NCBI GenBank assembly: GCA_963811265.1 | Contig: CAWEQS010000022.1 | Span: 42,465 to 106,464, forward strand | Reading direction: 5' to 3' | Length of the DNA: 64,000 bases | Source: JAOUJD01 sp963811265 | GTDB lineage: Bacteria > Pseudomonadota > Gammaproteobacteria > Burkholderiales > Burkholderiaceae_F | Part shown: positions 28,352-36,956 of the stretch, one piece after another | Layout: each line of letters begins with the position of its first letter | Numbering within the stretch: position 1 is the first letter of the stretch | Notes under the pieces: model-generated | Seen by the model: only the letters and a program-made list of their open reading frames with translations | What the model was told of the DNA's origin: nothing | The model's database searches: none | Translations under genes and position numbers: made by a program

Positions 28352-29173
28352 ATGACCCGCATGCAGATTCGTGTCGGTTTCGAGATCGAGTACGAGTGTC
28401 GCGACGCGACGCCGATGATCCTCGCGCTCAGCATTCACTACTCGCGCGCGTCGGACCTCGTGCGCCCGGATCATCTGGTCACGAGTCCGGCGGTGCCGGT
28501 CACGGCCTACCGGGATCTCTTCGGCAACTGGTGCAGCCGTCTCGTGGCGCCACCCGGGCGGTTCCTGCTGAGCACGGATGCCCTGGTCAACGACAGCGGA
28601 CTGCCCGATGTGGTTGTCCCCGAGGCCGTGCAGGTTCCGGTCGAGCAGCTGCCCGAGTCCACGCTGGTCTACCTGCTGGGCAGCCGCTACTGCGAGACGG
28701 ATCTGCTGTCGGACATCGCGTGGCGGCACTTCGGCAGCGGCCCGACCGGATGGGCGCGAGTGCAGGCGATCTGCGACTTCGTCCACCACCACATCGAATT
28801 CGGCTATCCGCACGCCCGGAACACGCGCACGGCCTGGGAAGCCTACAAGGAAGGCCGCGGCGTATGCCGCGACTATGCGCACCTGGCGATCGCGTTCTGC
28901 CGCTGCATGAACATTCCGGCCCGCTACTGCACCGGGTACCTGGGAGACATGGGCACCGAGCCGCCGTACGGGACGATGGACTTCGCCGGCTGGTTCGAGG
29001 CCTAGCTGGGTGACCGGTGGTACACCTTCGACGCGCGCAACAACACGCCGCGCATCGGCCGCGTCCTCATCGCCCGTGGCCGCGACGCCTGCGACGTCGC
29101 GCTGTCGAGCACGTTCGGCCCGAACACGCTGCAGCGGTTCAAGGTCTGGGCCGACGAGGTCGCGGGGGCCTGA
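28352..29173 (+). CDS. transglutaminase-like cysteine protease homologue with an internal TAG
   Basis: The reading frame from 28352 gives a bacterial transglutaminase-like protein: MQIRVGFEIEYEC, VQAICDFVHHHIEFGY, the catalytic Cys in GRGVCRDYAHLAIAFCR, and the His/Asp region WYTFDARNNTPRIGRVLIA. Between WFEA and LGDRWYTFD there is an in-frame TAG at 29003-29005. Related proteins appear to have an aromatic residue here, and TAC/TAT to TAG is a single change. The frame then continues to a TGA at 29171. The break removes the catalytic His/Asp half. Transglutaminase-like genes accompany Anbu genes in many bacteria, as here. Confidence 0.8.
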
Positions 29174-29226
29174 ATGCGCCGCGTGCGCCGCAATCGCGTG
29201 CAAAGCGTCCGGAAAGGAACGGTCAC

Positions 29227-29949
29227 ATGACGTACTGCGTCGGCGTCAAGCTCGACGAGGGGCTGATCTTCGCCAGCGACTCGCGCACGCACGCGGGCGT
29301 GGACAACTACGCCAAGTTCTGCAAGATGACGGTGTTCGACCGCGCCGGCGACCGCGTGCTGGTGCTGCTCAGTTCCGGCGGCCTGGCGGCCACCCAGACC
29401 GTGATCAACCTGCTGCGCCAGCGCGCCGCGGCCGACCCGCCCCACATCTGGAGCGTCGGCTCGATGTTCGACGTGGCCAACCTGGTGTCGGACGCGATGC
29501 GCGACATCGAGCGCCGCGACGGCCCGTTCCTCGAGACCGGCGGCCTGAAGTTCAACGCGTCGTTCATCCTCGGCGGGCAGATCGCCGGCGAAGCCATGCG
29601 GCTGTTCCGGATCTACGCGGAGGGCAACTTCATCGAAGCGGACACCGACACGTGCTTCCTGCAGACCGGCGAAGCCAAGTACGGCAAGCCGATCCTCGAC
29701 CTGGCGGTGACGTCGAGCGCGACGATGGAAGACGCGACGAAGTGCGTGCTGGTGTCCTACGACTCGACGATGATCAGCAACCTGTCGGTCGGGATGCCGA
29801 TCGACCTGCTGTGCTACGCGCGCGACAGCCTGAACGTGACGATGAAGCGCCGGTTCGAGGAGGGCGACGTCTACTTCGACGCGTTGACGCGGCAATGGCT
29901 CGAGGGCACGCGGAAGGTCTTCCACGAGTTGCCGGCGCTGGAGTGGTGA
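29227..29949 (+). CDS. Anbu-type proteasome-like peptidase
   Basis: The 241-residue protein begins MTYCVGVKLDEGLIFASDSRTHAG. Thr2 would become the N-terminal nucleophile after Met removal. The Asp and Ser positions match Ntn-hydrolase beta subunits of the Anbu (ancestral beta subunit) family. FILGGQIAGEAMRLFRIYAEGNF and CVLVSYDSTMISNLSVG are typical inner strands. Anbu forms ring or lock-washer assemblies and is found with transglutaminase, alpha-E and ATP-grasp genes. Only the transglutaminase is present here, 53 bp upstream. The ribosome site AAGGAAC supports the start. Confidence 0.9.
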   Translation: MTYCVGVKLDEGLIFASDSRTHAGVDNYAKFCKMTVFDRAGDRVLVLLSSGGLAATQTVINLLRQRAAADPPHIWSVGSMFDVANLVSDAMRDIERRDGPFLETGGLKFNASFILGGQIAGEAMRLFRIYAEGNFIEADTDTCFLQTGEAKYGKPILDLAVTSSATMEDATKCVLVSYDSTMISNLSVGMPIDLLCYARDSLNVTMKRRFEEGDVYFDALTRQWLEGTRKVFHELPALEW

Positions 29950-30004
29950 AGCGCGCGGCATCGCGTCGCCTGTCGTGCGCGCCGCCGGAACCGGCACGCA
30001 ACGC

Positions 30005-30740
30005 TCAACGATCCTGGGCGCCGGCGAGCGCCTTCTTCAGCGAATCGGTGAGCATCGTCTTCAGTCTTTCCCAGGGGCCGTGCTGGGCGACGAAAGACTG
30101 GTTGACCTCGAGTTCGATGCCCACATAGGCCGCGTCCGGATGGCGCCTGCGCAGCGCTGCCGTGAGGCCGTCGCCGCGCCCGCGGTACGGATAGTTACGG
30201 CGCAGGCGCAGCTCTGGCGCCAGTCGCGCGAATTCCCGCATCCAGGACCGCGCGAAGGCCACTTCGCCGGGTCGGCGAGGGTCATACAGCCAGGCAACGT
30301 CCGCTCGCCGCGGGACGTTGTCGAGCATCGGCGTGAAGCTGTGCGACGCGACGTGGATCACCCGCCGGCCCGACGCGACAAGGCGCGCGATCTCGGCTTC
30401 GACCGCCTGGCGATGGGGCCGGTAGTAGCGATCGACGATGTCCTTTCGGCGCGCCCGCGGCAGCGCGCGCGTGACTTCCGAGAACAGCTGCCGATGACCG
30501 ATCGAGCGGTTCAGGTCGACCAGCAACCGCGTCGTGGTGGCGGCGTGCAGCGGCACGCGCGAACGCGTCGGCCATCTGACGGGCGAGATCCAGCGCGCCC
30601 GCGTCCCAGCCGCGGTGGCTGTCGAGCAGCGCCTCCCGGCCCGAGAAGAGCGCGGCATGGGCGTGCGGCACCTCGCATCCACCGTGCTCGCAGGTGATGA
30701 CGAGCTGATTGCCTGCGTGCGTTGGTCAACGAAGCTCCAT
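30005..30740 (-). pseudogene. N-formylglutamate amidohydrolase-like protein, frameshifted
   Basis: The 5' part reads NQLVITCEHGGCEVPHAHAAL and SHRGWDAGALDLARQMADAF. After a frame change near 30545 it reads VPLHAATTTRLLVDLNRSIGH, the hallmark DLNRS motif, then DRYYRPHR, VIHVASHSFTPML, RRNYPYRGRGDGLT and AAYVGIELEVNQ. The family hydrolyses N-formylglutamate or similar amides with a metal centre. An in-frame TGA lies shortly before the conserved N-terminus, so the start is also disturbed. The nearest ATG is at about 30741. Confidence 0.75.
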
Positions 30741-30772
30741 TCGCCACATCGCCCGCGCGTCCGCCATGTCCG

Positions 30773-30964
30773 TCACTTCTTGCTGTCGACCTTGCCGTCG
30801 CTGGACGATGACGGCGCAGCGTCCGAGGGAGTCGGATACTCGCCGCTGCTGGCGGACGGAGTCTGCGCCTCGGTCGGTTTGCGTTCCTGGCAGGCGGCCA
30901 GCGCGGCAACGGCCACGAGCGCGGCGACGGCAAGCGGCTTCAGGCGGTGCTTCGGATGCGTCAT
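30773..30964 (-). CDS. small lipoprotein (63 aa)
   Basis: MTHPKHRLKPLAVAALVAV leads to a lipobox LAAC at about residue 24. The mature part of about 40 residues is Ser/Pro-rich and acidic, with no known domain. Site 6, read in reverse, lies 140 bp upstream with a TGACAGCCG tail, so this gene may share control with the divergent glycine-zipper gene. Confidence 0.6.
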   Translation of the reverse strand: MTHPKHRLKPLAVAALVAVAALAACQERKPTEAQTPSASSGEYPTPSDAAPSSSSDGKVDSKK

Positions 30965-31104
30965 GGTGAGTTCCTCGGTTCGCTGCGCGGTCGCAAGCTG
31001 TCCAGGCGCAAGGACTGCAGGCGGCGACTATCGCGCATGAGCTCGGCCGCGGTTCCGCAGGCTGGCGTCAATTGCAATCATCGGCGTTTGCACGACGGCT
31101 GTCA

Positions 31105-31118
31105 GTGCGCTGGCGAAC
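31105..31118. promoter_or_regulatory. putative stress-regulon operator, site 6 (bidirectional)
   Basis: The sequence is GTGCG-CTGG-CGAAC. Rightward it is followed by GGGACGGCG, leftward by TGACAGCCG, so both flanks carry the extended motif. It sits between the leftward lipoprotein start (140 bp) and the rightward glycine-zipper start (92 bp). Confidence 0.6.
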
Positions 31119-31134
31119 GGGACGGCGTCGTCAT

Positions 31135-31148
31135 GTTCGCCACCGCAC
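31135..31148 (+). promoter_or_regulatory. putative stress-regulon operator, site 7
   Basis: The sequence is GTTCG-CCAC-CGCAC, preceded by CAT and followed by AGACCGGCC. It starts 30 bp after site 6, about three helical turns, and 62 bp before the start at 31210. A tandem arrangement suggests cooperative binding. Confidence 0.55.
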
Positions 31149-31209
31149 AGACCGGCCGGCGCCTGACACGCAGACTGCGTCCGTCGAACCCTTTGCAACG
31201 GACGAAAGA

Positions 31210-31464
31210 ATGGACAACGGAACAATGGAAGTCGCAACCTCGCTCGGCGCCGTCGCCGGAGGCGCCTCAGCCGGATTGCTGGCGATGACGGTGGGGGGGC
31301 CGGTCTTCGGGACGATCGGCGCGTTGGGCGGTGCCGTGGTCGGCGCCATGGCCGGCCGTTGGGTGGGCCGGATGTTCGTCCGGCCGGCAAGGGCGCGGAA
31401 TCGGAGCCTCAGCGAGGTGCTGGACATCGCGACGCAGGCGGATGCCCGGCGCACCATGAAGTAA
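31210..31464 (+). CDS. small glycine-zipper protein (84 aa)
   Basis: The sequence has a Gly/Ala zipper (SLGAVAGGASAGLLAMTVGG, FGTIGALGGAVVGAMAGRWVG) that should form two packed membrane helices, then a basic polar tail. The start could be the ATG at 31210 or 31225. Neither has a strong ribosome site. It is probably an inner-membrane or envelope protein. It lies directly under sites 6 and 7 and upstream of the second csbD gene. Confidence 0.6.
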   Translation: MDNGTMEVATSLGAVAGGASAGLLAMTVGGPVFGTIGALGGAVVGAMAGRWVGRMFVRPARARNRSLSEVLDIATQADARRTMK

Positions 31465-31610
31465 GGCGACATCGAGCGGCATCCGATGGGGGTTCTCCAG
31501 CGGGGAAGGGTGATGGCCTCGCGCGGATGGAGCCACATCGGGGTGCAGCTCGCAGGATCCAGGGTACGGCGTGCCGATCGCTTATCGGCGTACGTCATGA
31601 GGAGCAGGCA

Positions 31611-31802
31611 ATGGGAATGAACAAGGACCAGGTCAAGGGACGAGTCAAGGAAGTCAAGGGAAAGATCAAGGAAGCCGCCGGCAAGCTGGTGGGCAACGAG
31701 AAGCTGGAACTGAAAGGCAAGACGGAGAAAGTTCTCGGCGAAGCCCAGGCCAAGTTCGGCGATGTCAAGAAAGACGTGAGAGACGCGATCAAGAGCGCCT
31801 GA
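31611..31802 (+). CDS. CsbD-family stress protein (copy 2)
   Basis: The ATG at 31611 follows GAGGAGCAGGCA. The 63-residue product MGMNKDQVKGRVKEVKGKIK is the short CsbD form, with GKLVGNEKLELKGKTEKVLGE. It is highly charged and soluble. It differs clearly from copy 1 (WDRIQGNWKQ type), so the two are old paralogues, not a recent duplication. Confidence 0.92.
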   Translation: MGMNKDQVKGRVKEVKGKIKEAAGKLVGNEKLELKGKTEKVLGEAQAKFGDVKKDVRDAIKSA

Positions 31803-31834
31803 CGTCATCCGATCAAGTGAACCAAGAGGAAAAC

Positions 31835-32440
31835 ATGTCCAGAACAATGATTGCTGTATTCCTGAGCGCCGGCCTGGGTTTCGCCGGCGTTGGCATGGCG
31901 GAGATGCATTCGCCGAAGACCTATCCAGCGCCGATGCCGAAGGCGGACTACACCCAGGCGCTCAAGGACGCCGACGCGCAGTACAAGATCGACAGCAAGG
32001 CGTGTGCGTCGCTCGCCAAGAACGCCAAGGACATCTGTGCCGCCGAAGCCACGGGCAACCAGAAGGTCGCCAAGGCCCAGGCCGAAGCCGCCTACAAGAA
32101 CACGCCCAAGGATCGCGAGCACGCGCGGGTGACCTACGCTGAAGCGAACTACAAGGTCGCGATCGAACGGTGCGACGACCTGGCAGGCAACCCCAAGGAC
32201 GTCTGCGTGAAGGAAGCGAAGTCCGCGCTGGTCAAGGGCAAGGCGGACGCGAAGGTCGACCGCGTCGCGACCGATGCGAACCGTGAAGCGGCGGCGACGA
32301 AGACGGAAGCCCGCAAGGACGCGAACGAGGAAAAACGCGAGGCTGAATACAAGGTCGCGGTCGAGAAGTGCGATGCACTCGCGGGCGCCGCGAAGGACGC
32401 GTGCGTCAGCGCTGCGAAGTCGCAGTTCGGCAAGCGCTGA
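31835..32440 (+). CDS. exported protein with three Cys-pair repeats
   Basis: A signal peptide ends GVGMAEM. The mature 180 residues hold three repeats: YKIDSKACASLAKNAKDIC, YKVAIERCDDLAGNPKDVC and YKVAVEKCDALAGAAKDAC. Each has two Cys spaced ten residues apart, separated by Lys/Ala/Glu-rich helical linkers. Each repeat probably forms a disulfide-linked helical hairpin in the periplasm. I know of no assigned function. It follows csbD copy 2 by 32 bp, and a strong double terminator lies after it. Confidence 0.75.
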   Translation: MSRTMIAVFLSAGLGFAGVGMAEMHSPKTYPAPMPKADYTQALKDADAQYKIDSKACASLAKNAKDICAAEATGNQKVAKAQAEAAYKNTPKDREHARVTYAEANYKVAIERCDDLAGNPKDVCVKEAKSALVKGKADAKVDRVATDANREAAATKTEARKDANEEKREAEYKVAVEKCDALAGAAKDACVSAAKSQFGKR

Positions 32441-32453
32441 GACCGGAGGGTCT

Positions 32454-32482
32454 TCCGCTGCGAGTGAGTGACTCGCAGCGGA
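32454..32482 (+). terminator. 12-bp perfect hairpin
   Basis: TCCGCTGCGAGT pairs with ACTCGCAGCGGA around a GAGTG loop, 13 bp after the stop of the three-repeat protein. It is the first of two tandem hairpins. Confidence 0.7.
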
Positions 32483-32492
32483 ACGCAGCAAC

Positions 32493-32524
32493 AAAGGAAA
32501 CGCGGCCTCGGCCGCGTTTCCTTT
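32493..32524. terminator. 15-bp intrinsic terminator, bidirectional
   Basis: AAAGGAAACGCGGCC pairs with GGCCGCGTTTCCTTT around TC. An A-run on one side and a T-run on the other make it a good rho-independent terminator for both convergent units. Confidence 0.85.
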
Positions 32525-32556
32525 GCATCAAGTGATCGGATCGATTCGGTGCGCGA

Positions 32557-32861
32557 TCACTTCGCAGGCACGACGACGACGGTCGTGCCGCTACCGGTCT
32601 TGCCTTGCTCACCCTTCTCGCCCTCGGCGCCCATCATTCCGGGTGATCCCGTCATTCCGGGTGATCCCGTCATTCCCGTGGAACCCGCCATCCCGCTTGG
32701 GGCCCATCGATCCCGACCTTGCCCGCTTCTCCCTGCGGGCCGGCAGGACCGGGAACCGGGACCATCACGACGGCGGCCGGGGCGGAAACGGGTGACGGTC
32801 GTTCGCACGCGCCCAGGACCAGGACGGACAGACCCACTGCAACAGCAACTGAATATTTCAT
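32557..32861 (-). CDS. collagen-like lipoprotein with Gly-X-Y repeats, one frame break
   Basis: The ATG at 32861 opens a lipoprotein signal MKYSVAVAVGLSVLVLGAC. A short linker leads to GPAGPQGEAGKVGIDG. After a frame change near 32700 the Gly-X-Y series continues: GMAGSTGMTGSPGMTGSPGM, GAEGEKGEQGKTGSG, ending TTVVVVPAK. Two 18-bp DNA repeats encode SPGMTG units. Collagen-like surface proteins form triple helices. This one is very short. Site 8 lies 128 bp upstream. Repeat slippage or an assembly error could explain the break. Confidence 0.7.
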
Positions 32862-33174
32862 GACGATTCTTTCCAGAATTCCAGCAAGGGCTGAGCGCGG
32901 TATTACGCACAACCGCACAAAGGTCGCCGCAGGAACGCCGGGGAACATTGCACTGATTTCAAGTTACGTGATGCTCGCCGCGGCGTCGGTGCGCTTGCGC
33001 TCATAGAGGGCGAAACAGGCGGTGGGCGGGCAGGGTGTGGACGCCCGACTCACGCGCCTTGCGCCGAGTCGCCGTTCAATGGCAATGGGCCGATGCGCGA
33101 GCACCGGCCCATTGATGGTGACGCGCCGCTGCTGGCGGCGAGGGACGCTGGCCTTCTTCGATGCGGTCTTCCGC
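32862..33174. other. 310-bp intergenic region
   Basis: It lies between two leftward genes and holds the operator-like site at 32989. I see no other gene or hairpin of note. Confidence 0.5.
32989..33002 (-). promoter_or_regulatory. putative stress-regulon operator, site 8
   Basis: The sequence is GTGCG-CTTG-CGCTC, one mismatch from the consensus. Read toward the collagen-like gene it is preceded by CTAT and followed by CGACGCCGC. Distance to the start is 128 bp. Confidence 0.5.
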
Positions 33175-35503
33175 TCAGGGCTTCGGCTCTTCCTTGTCCT
33201 TCTCTTTGTCCTTGTCCTTCTTCATGTCAGCCGACTTGCTCGCCGGGACCTGGCCGGCGGGCGGAGCGACTTTCGGCACTGGCGGCACTGCGGCCGGCGG
33301 CACGGCCGGGGCGGGTGGTGGCGGCGTCGCAACCGGCGGTGTGCGCGGGCCGCCCTTGCCGGGTTGCTCGGCCTTGTCGCGCTGCTCCGGCGGCTGTGCC
33401 GCAGGTGCCTGAGGCGGGGCCTTCGGCGCCGGGGCTGCCTTGACCTGTGGCGCCGCGGGTGGCGGTGCAGGCGCTACGACCGGTGGCGCTGGTGCGCGCT
33501 GCTGACTGCCCTTGCCGGGCTGATCGGCCCGTTCGCGTTGTTCGGGCGGCTGCGCCACCGGTGCGGGCGGGGCGGCCTTCGGTGCTGGCGCAGCTTGGCG
33601 GGCAGCTGGCGGCGCAGGCACGGCTGGCGGCGGCGACGGCGCACGCTGCTGACTGCCCTTGCCGGGCTGATCGGCTCGTTCGCGTTGCTCCGGCGGCCGT
33701 GCCACTGGTGAGGGCGGGGCGGCGGTCGGAGCTGGCGCAACTTGCGCGGGGGCCGGCGGTGCCGGCGCTGCTGACCGGTGGCGACGGTGCACGCTGCTGA
33801 TTGCCCTTGCCGGGCTGATCAGCCCGTTCGCGTTGCTCCGGCGGCCGGGCCACCGGTGAGGATGGCGCGACCTTCGGCTCAGCGACTGGCGTCGTCGCGG
33901 GAGATTTCCGGTCGTCGGACTTTCCGCGCGCATCGGCGGGTGCCGGAGCCGACGGCAGACGCGTCACCGGCGGGGCGACTTTCGTCTCGATCACCTTGAC
34001 GGCCGGCGCGGCTGCGGCGGGTTTCAGTTCCTTGCGCGCGGCCTCGTCGAGCGGCTTGCCCGGTGTCGAGGTCAACTGCGGCTGCTGGGCCGCGAAGCCG
34101 ACCGGGGCCGGCGGCGGTGCGGTGCGTGCGACGACCGGTCGCTCCAGCGCGCGCGCAGGCGGCCTGGTGCGCTCATCGGCGTTGCCACGCACGCTCCTCT
34201 CCGTGGGAGCCACGACCGGAACGACGGTCACCGGCGCCCTGGCCATCACGTCCTGCGATACCCGAACCGCGGTCCGCGACACCGGCTGCGACTGCACGAA
34301 GGCAGTGGTGGGCACGGCGACGACGGCGCCCTGGACGCGCTGGTTCGCATAGACGTTCGTCACGTTGATGTTGTTGTAGGTGTTGTTGATGACCGTGTTG
34401 CTGATCACCGTGTTGCTGCGGTTGATGTCCTCGTAGTAGCGGCGGCTCACCGGATACGCCGGCTGATAGACCTCGCGCGGCCCGAGCGGGAACCACGCGA
34501 CTGCGCCGACGTTGCCCGAGGAGATGGACAGCTGGAAGTTGGCGCCACCGATGAACACGACGAGCGCGGGGGCGTAGAAGGCCGGCGTGCGGACGGGGCC
34601 GGGCACCCAACCCCATGATCCCTGCATGTTCGCCCAGCGGCCGTAGTGCGATACCGCGAAACCCCACGGCGCGTCATCGACCCAGGTCCAGCCCCACGGG
34701 TGGACCCATGCCCAATGGCCGTCCCGGTACGGTGCCCAGCCTACCGCCACCCGGCTCGGGAACCAGACGTTGCCGTAGGTCGCGTCGACCCGCCAGGTGC
34801 CGTTCGAATCGAGATCCTGATAGCCGACCACATCGGGCGATACATAGCGGGCGGAAATCGACGTGTCGTAACGGCGATCGCGATCGCTCGACCAGCGATC
34901 GAACTCGTCGAATTGCGGCATGGCGGCTTGCTCGTACTCACGCAGACCGGTTCCCATGAAGCGATAGGGCTGCCGCGAGTCGATCAGGAACGACGCGTCT
35001 TCGCCGTAGACCTCGCCCTGGCCCCTGCGCACGACGATGGTGGTCGCCCTGCCTTCGGGGTCCACTTCGATCCGGTACTCGCCGGGTTGCCGCAGGGTGA
35101 ACGCGAGGTTCGGCGTGTCGACTTCGAACATCTGGTCGCGTTCCAGCCGCAGCACGCGGACGTTCAGCGCGCCCTGCGTCAGTTGCAGCTGAGTGATCTG
35201 GTCGTCGAGGTTGAGGATCGAGACGCTCGTGGCCGCGTTCATGCGGACCATGGCGCCGCCGATCTGGACCTCGGCCCGCGCGCCGGGGTCGGCCCAGAGG
35301 CGGTCGCCGGTCGTCAGCGGCCGATTGAGCGTGGCCTGCACCCAGTCGTCCTCGCCGGCGGGAGAGAAGCTGACCGCGCCCGACACATAGCCGAGGCGCG
35401 CAACGCGCGACGGCGGGTCGGCGCTGGCCCAGCCGCTGAACGCCATGACGGTGATGCCGACCACGAGCGCGAGCGCGCGGTGGCGGAGAGAGTTCGTGTG
35501 CAT
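33175..35503 (-). CDS. FecR-like (DUF6600-type) exported protein with C-terminal tandem repeats
   Basis: The ATG at 35503 (MHTNSLRHRAL) has AAGGAAG upstream and a signal peptide ending WASA. Residues about 25-190 form a FecR-like domain (LTTGDRLWADPGARAEVQIG, ATTIVVRRGQGEVYG). A Trp-rich DUF6600-like domain follows (VAVGWAPYRDGHWAWVHPWG, GRWANMQGSWGWVPGPV), then an Asn-rich stretch. The C-terminal 200 residues are Pro/Ala/Gln-rich with four repeats PPEQRERADQPGKG. One frame change lies between repeat units near 33770. It ends in a Lys/Glu/Asp-rich tail. It is probably periplasmic, linked to signalling or the cell envelope. Confidence 0.75.
33358..33870 (-). repeat. four tandem repeats in the FecR-like gene
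   Basis: The repeat anchor GCCGGGCTGATCGG-type occurs at 33358, 33514, 33661 and 33809, so the periods are 156, 147 and 148 bp. The first two are multiples of three, the last is not. The extra base therefore sits between units 33661 and 33809 and explains the frame break. Confidence 0.8.
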
Positions 35504-35607
35504 GTCGCTTCCTTGCGAGAGATGGAGAAGGCGCGCGAGGCGCTGGTTCGACATGCCAGGTGCGCCGACTCGATGCTGGACACTACGTCTCGAGGTGTCC
35601 GTCGTCT

Positions 35608-35621
35608 GTTCGATAGCGCAC
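35608..35621 (-). promoter_or_regulatory. putative stress-regulon operator, site 9
   Basis: The sequence is GTTCG-ATAG-CGCAC. Read toward the FecR-like gene it gives GTGCG-CTAT-CGAAC, followed by AGACGACGG. Distance to the start is 105 bp. Confidence 0.55.
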
Positions 35622-35765
35622 CGATCGGGTCCGCACTGCGCTGATCAGCGACCGGGGCAGCCGCCGAGCGCCGTGAGCCGCGAACCGAAGGCAGACTTCA
35701 GCCGAACGCGGGACGCGCGTCGAGGGATGGCTGGCTGCGCATCGCGTCTCGGCGCGAGGGGCCAA

Positions 35766-35779
35766 GTACGGAAGCGCAC
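35766..35779 (+). promoter_or_regulatory. putative stress-regulon operator, site 10
   Basis: The sequence is GTACG-GAAG-CGCAC, followed by AGGCGCG. It lies 109 bp upstream of the GGDEF gene start. Confidence 0.5.
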
Positions 35780-35887
35780 AGGCGCGATGTTCGGCGGCTC
35801 GTACCGTCGCTATGTTGGTGGTCACCTGCGGGGCAGACAGAGACCGGTCCAGCGCTTTTCGGCCGCGACTGTCGAAGGAGTGACCCG

Positions 35888-36688
35888 ATGACGAAAGCTT
35901 CCCTGTTCGACCGCTGCGGTGCCTCGACGACGAGTCGATCCGGCGCGCGGCGCCTCGGCGGGCGCAGTCAAAGGGTGTTCGGTGCGGCGGTCGAGCCACG
36001 GAGCACCGCATCCGATCCCACGGCATTGAACGCGGCGCGACTCGACCGCGCGCTGGAAGTCAGCCGCGAGCGGCTGCGGGCTGCGCTGTGCCGCATCGAC
36101 GCGCTCGAGACGGAAGGCCTGCTGCTCAAGCATCAGGTGGCCCTGCTGCAGCGAACGGTTGCGCAGACCCGACGGTTCGCCTGTCACGACGAGCTGACCG
36201 GGCTCCCGAATCGCCGCCTGCTATTGGACCGGTACAACCAGGCCGTGGCGTTGGCCCAAAGACAGGACCGGCGCGTTGGGCTGCTGTTCCTCGACCTGGA
36301 CGAATTCAAGAAGGTCAACGACGTGCACGGGCACGCCGCCGGAGACAGCATCCTGCGGCAGGTCGCGGAGCGCCTGCGTGCCTGCATCCGGACGTCCGAC
36401 ACCGCGTGCCGATACGGCGGCGACGAGTTCGTCGTGCTGCTGCCCGAGCTGGCAGGGCGGGAGAGTGCGCTTGCGGCGGCACGAAAGATCCGCGCTCGAC
36501 TCGCCGTGCCCTGCATCGTGGACGGCGTGGAGATCAGGGTCACCGCCAGCATTGGCGTGGCGGTCTACCCGGTCGACGGACACGAGTACGGCGACCTGCT
36601 TCGCGTGACGGACGGCTTCATGTATCGCGACAAGGCGCGCGATGCCGCGTGTCGCGCGACGGCATCGCAGCCTGCTTCAGTGGCATGA
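35888..36688 (+). CDS. diguanylate cyclase (GGDEF domain)
   Basis: The ATG at 35888 has AAGGAG upstream. The N-terminal 95 residues are basic then helical (coiled-coil-like EVSRERLRAALCRIDALE). The GGDEF domain follows: HDELTGLPNRRLLLDRYNQA, FLDLDEFKKVND and the active site YGGDEFV. The inhibitory RxxD site (RTSD) lies five residues before it, so product inhibition is expected. It should make c-di-GMP. No membrane or sensor domain is recognised. Confidence 0.9.
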   Translation: MTKASLFDRCGASTTSRSGARRLGGRSQRVFGAAVEPRSTASDPTALNAARLDRALEVSRERLRAALCRIDALETEGLLLKHQVALLQRTVAQTRRFACHDELTGLPNRRLLLDRYNQAVALAQRQDRRVGLLFLDLDEFKKVNDVHGHAAGDSILRQVAERLRACIRTSDTACRYGGDEFVVLLPELAGRESALAAARKIRARLAVPCIVDGVEIRVTASIGVAVYPVDGHEYGDLLRVTDGFMYRDKARDAACRATASQPASVA

Positions 36689-36844
36689 GGCAAGGGCTGT
36701 CGCGGCACTCCAGTCAATCCGGCGGAGCTGACTCTGACTACAAGCCTCCGGTTCCGGCAGCAAGCGGTTCTGGCGCCGTCCTGTTAGCGGCCGACCGCGA
36801 CGAGGCACCGACCATCGCCGGGCCGACAGCAAGCCGGTGCATGT

Positions 36845-36858
36845 GTGCACCATCGAAC
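36845..36858 (+). promoter_or_regulatory. putative stress-regulon operator, site 11
   Basis: The sequence is GTGCA-CCAT-CGAAC, one mismatch in the left arm, but the downstream tail AGACGGCAC fits very well and TGT precedes it. It lies 98 bp upstream of the exported protein at 36957. Confidence 0.5.
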
Positions 36859-36956
36859 AGACGGCACGGCGCGTGCGGCGTTTACATGTGCGCTGGCCGG
36901 TCGTCCGCGAGCCGCGAGCGATGCCGGCAGCCATTCCATGAACCACGGAGGTGAAC

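Larger units (their letters stand above)
35504..35887. other. 384-bp divergent intergenic region
   Basis: It separates the leftward FecR-like gene and the rightward GGDEF gene and holds one operator-like site for each (35608 and 35766). I see no gene within it. Confidence 0.55.

Noticed and set aside
29003..29005. TAG read as pyrrolysine or another recoded residue
   Set aside because: No pyrrolysine gene is seen. A single base change from TAC or TAT explains it more simply.
32637..32692. Short tandem repeats that could suggest a CRISPR array
   Set aside because: The 18-bp units are adjacent, have no spacers and encode Gly-X-Y triplets.
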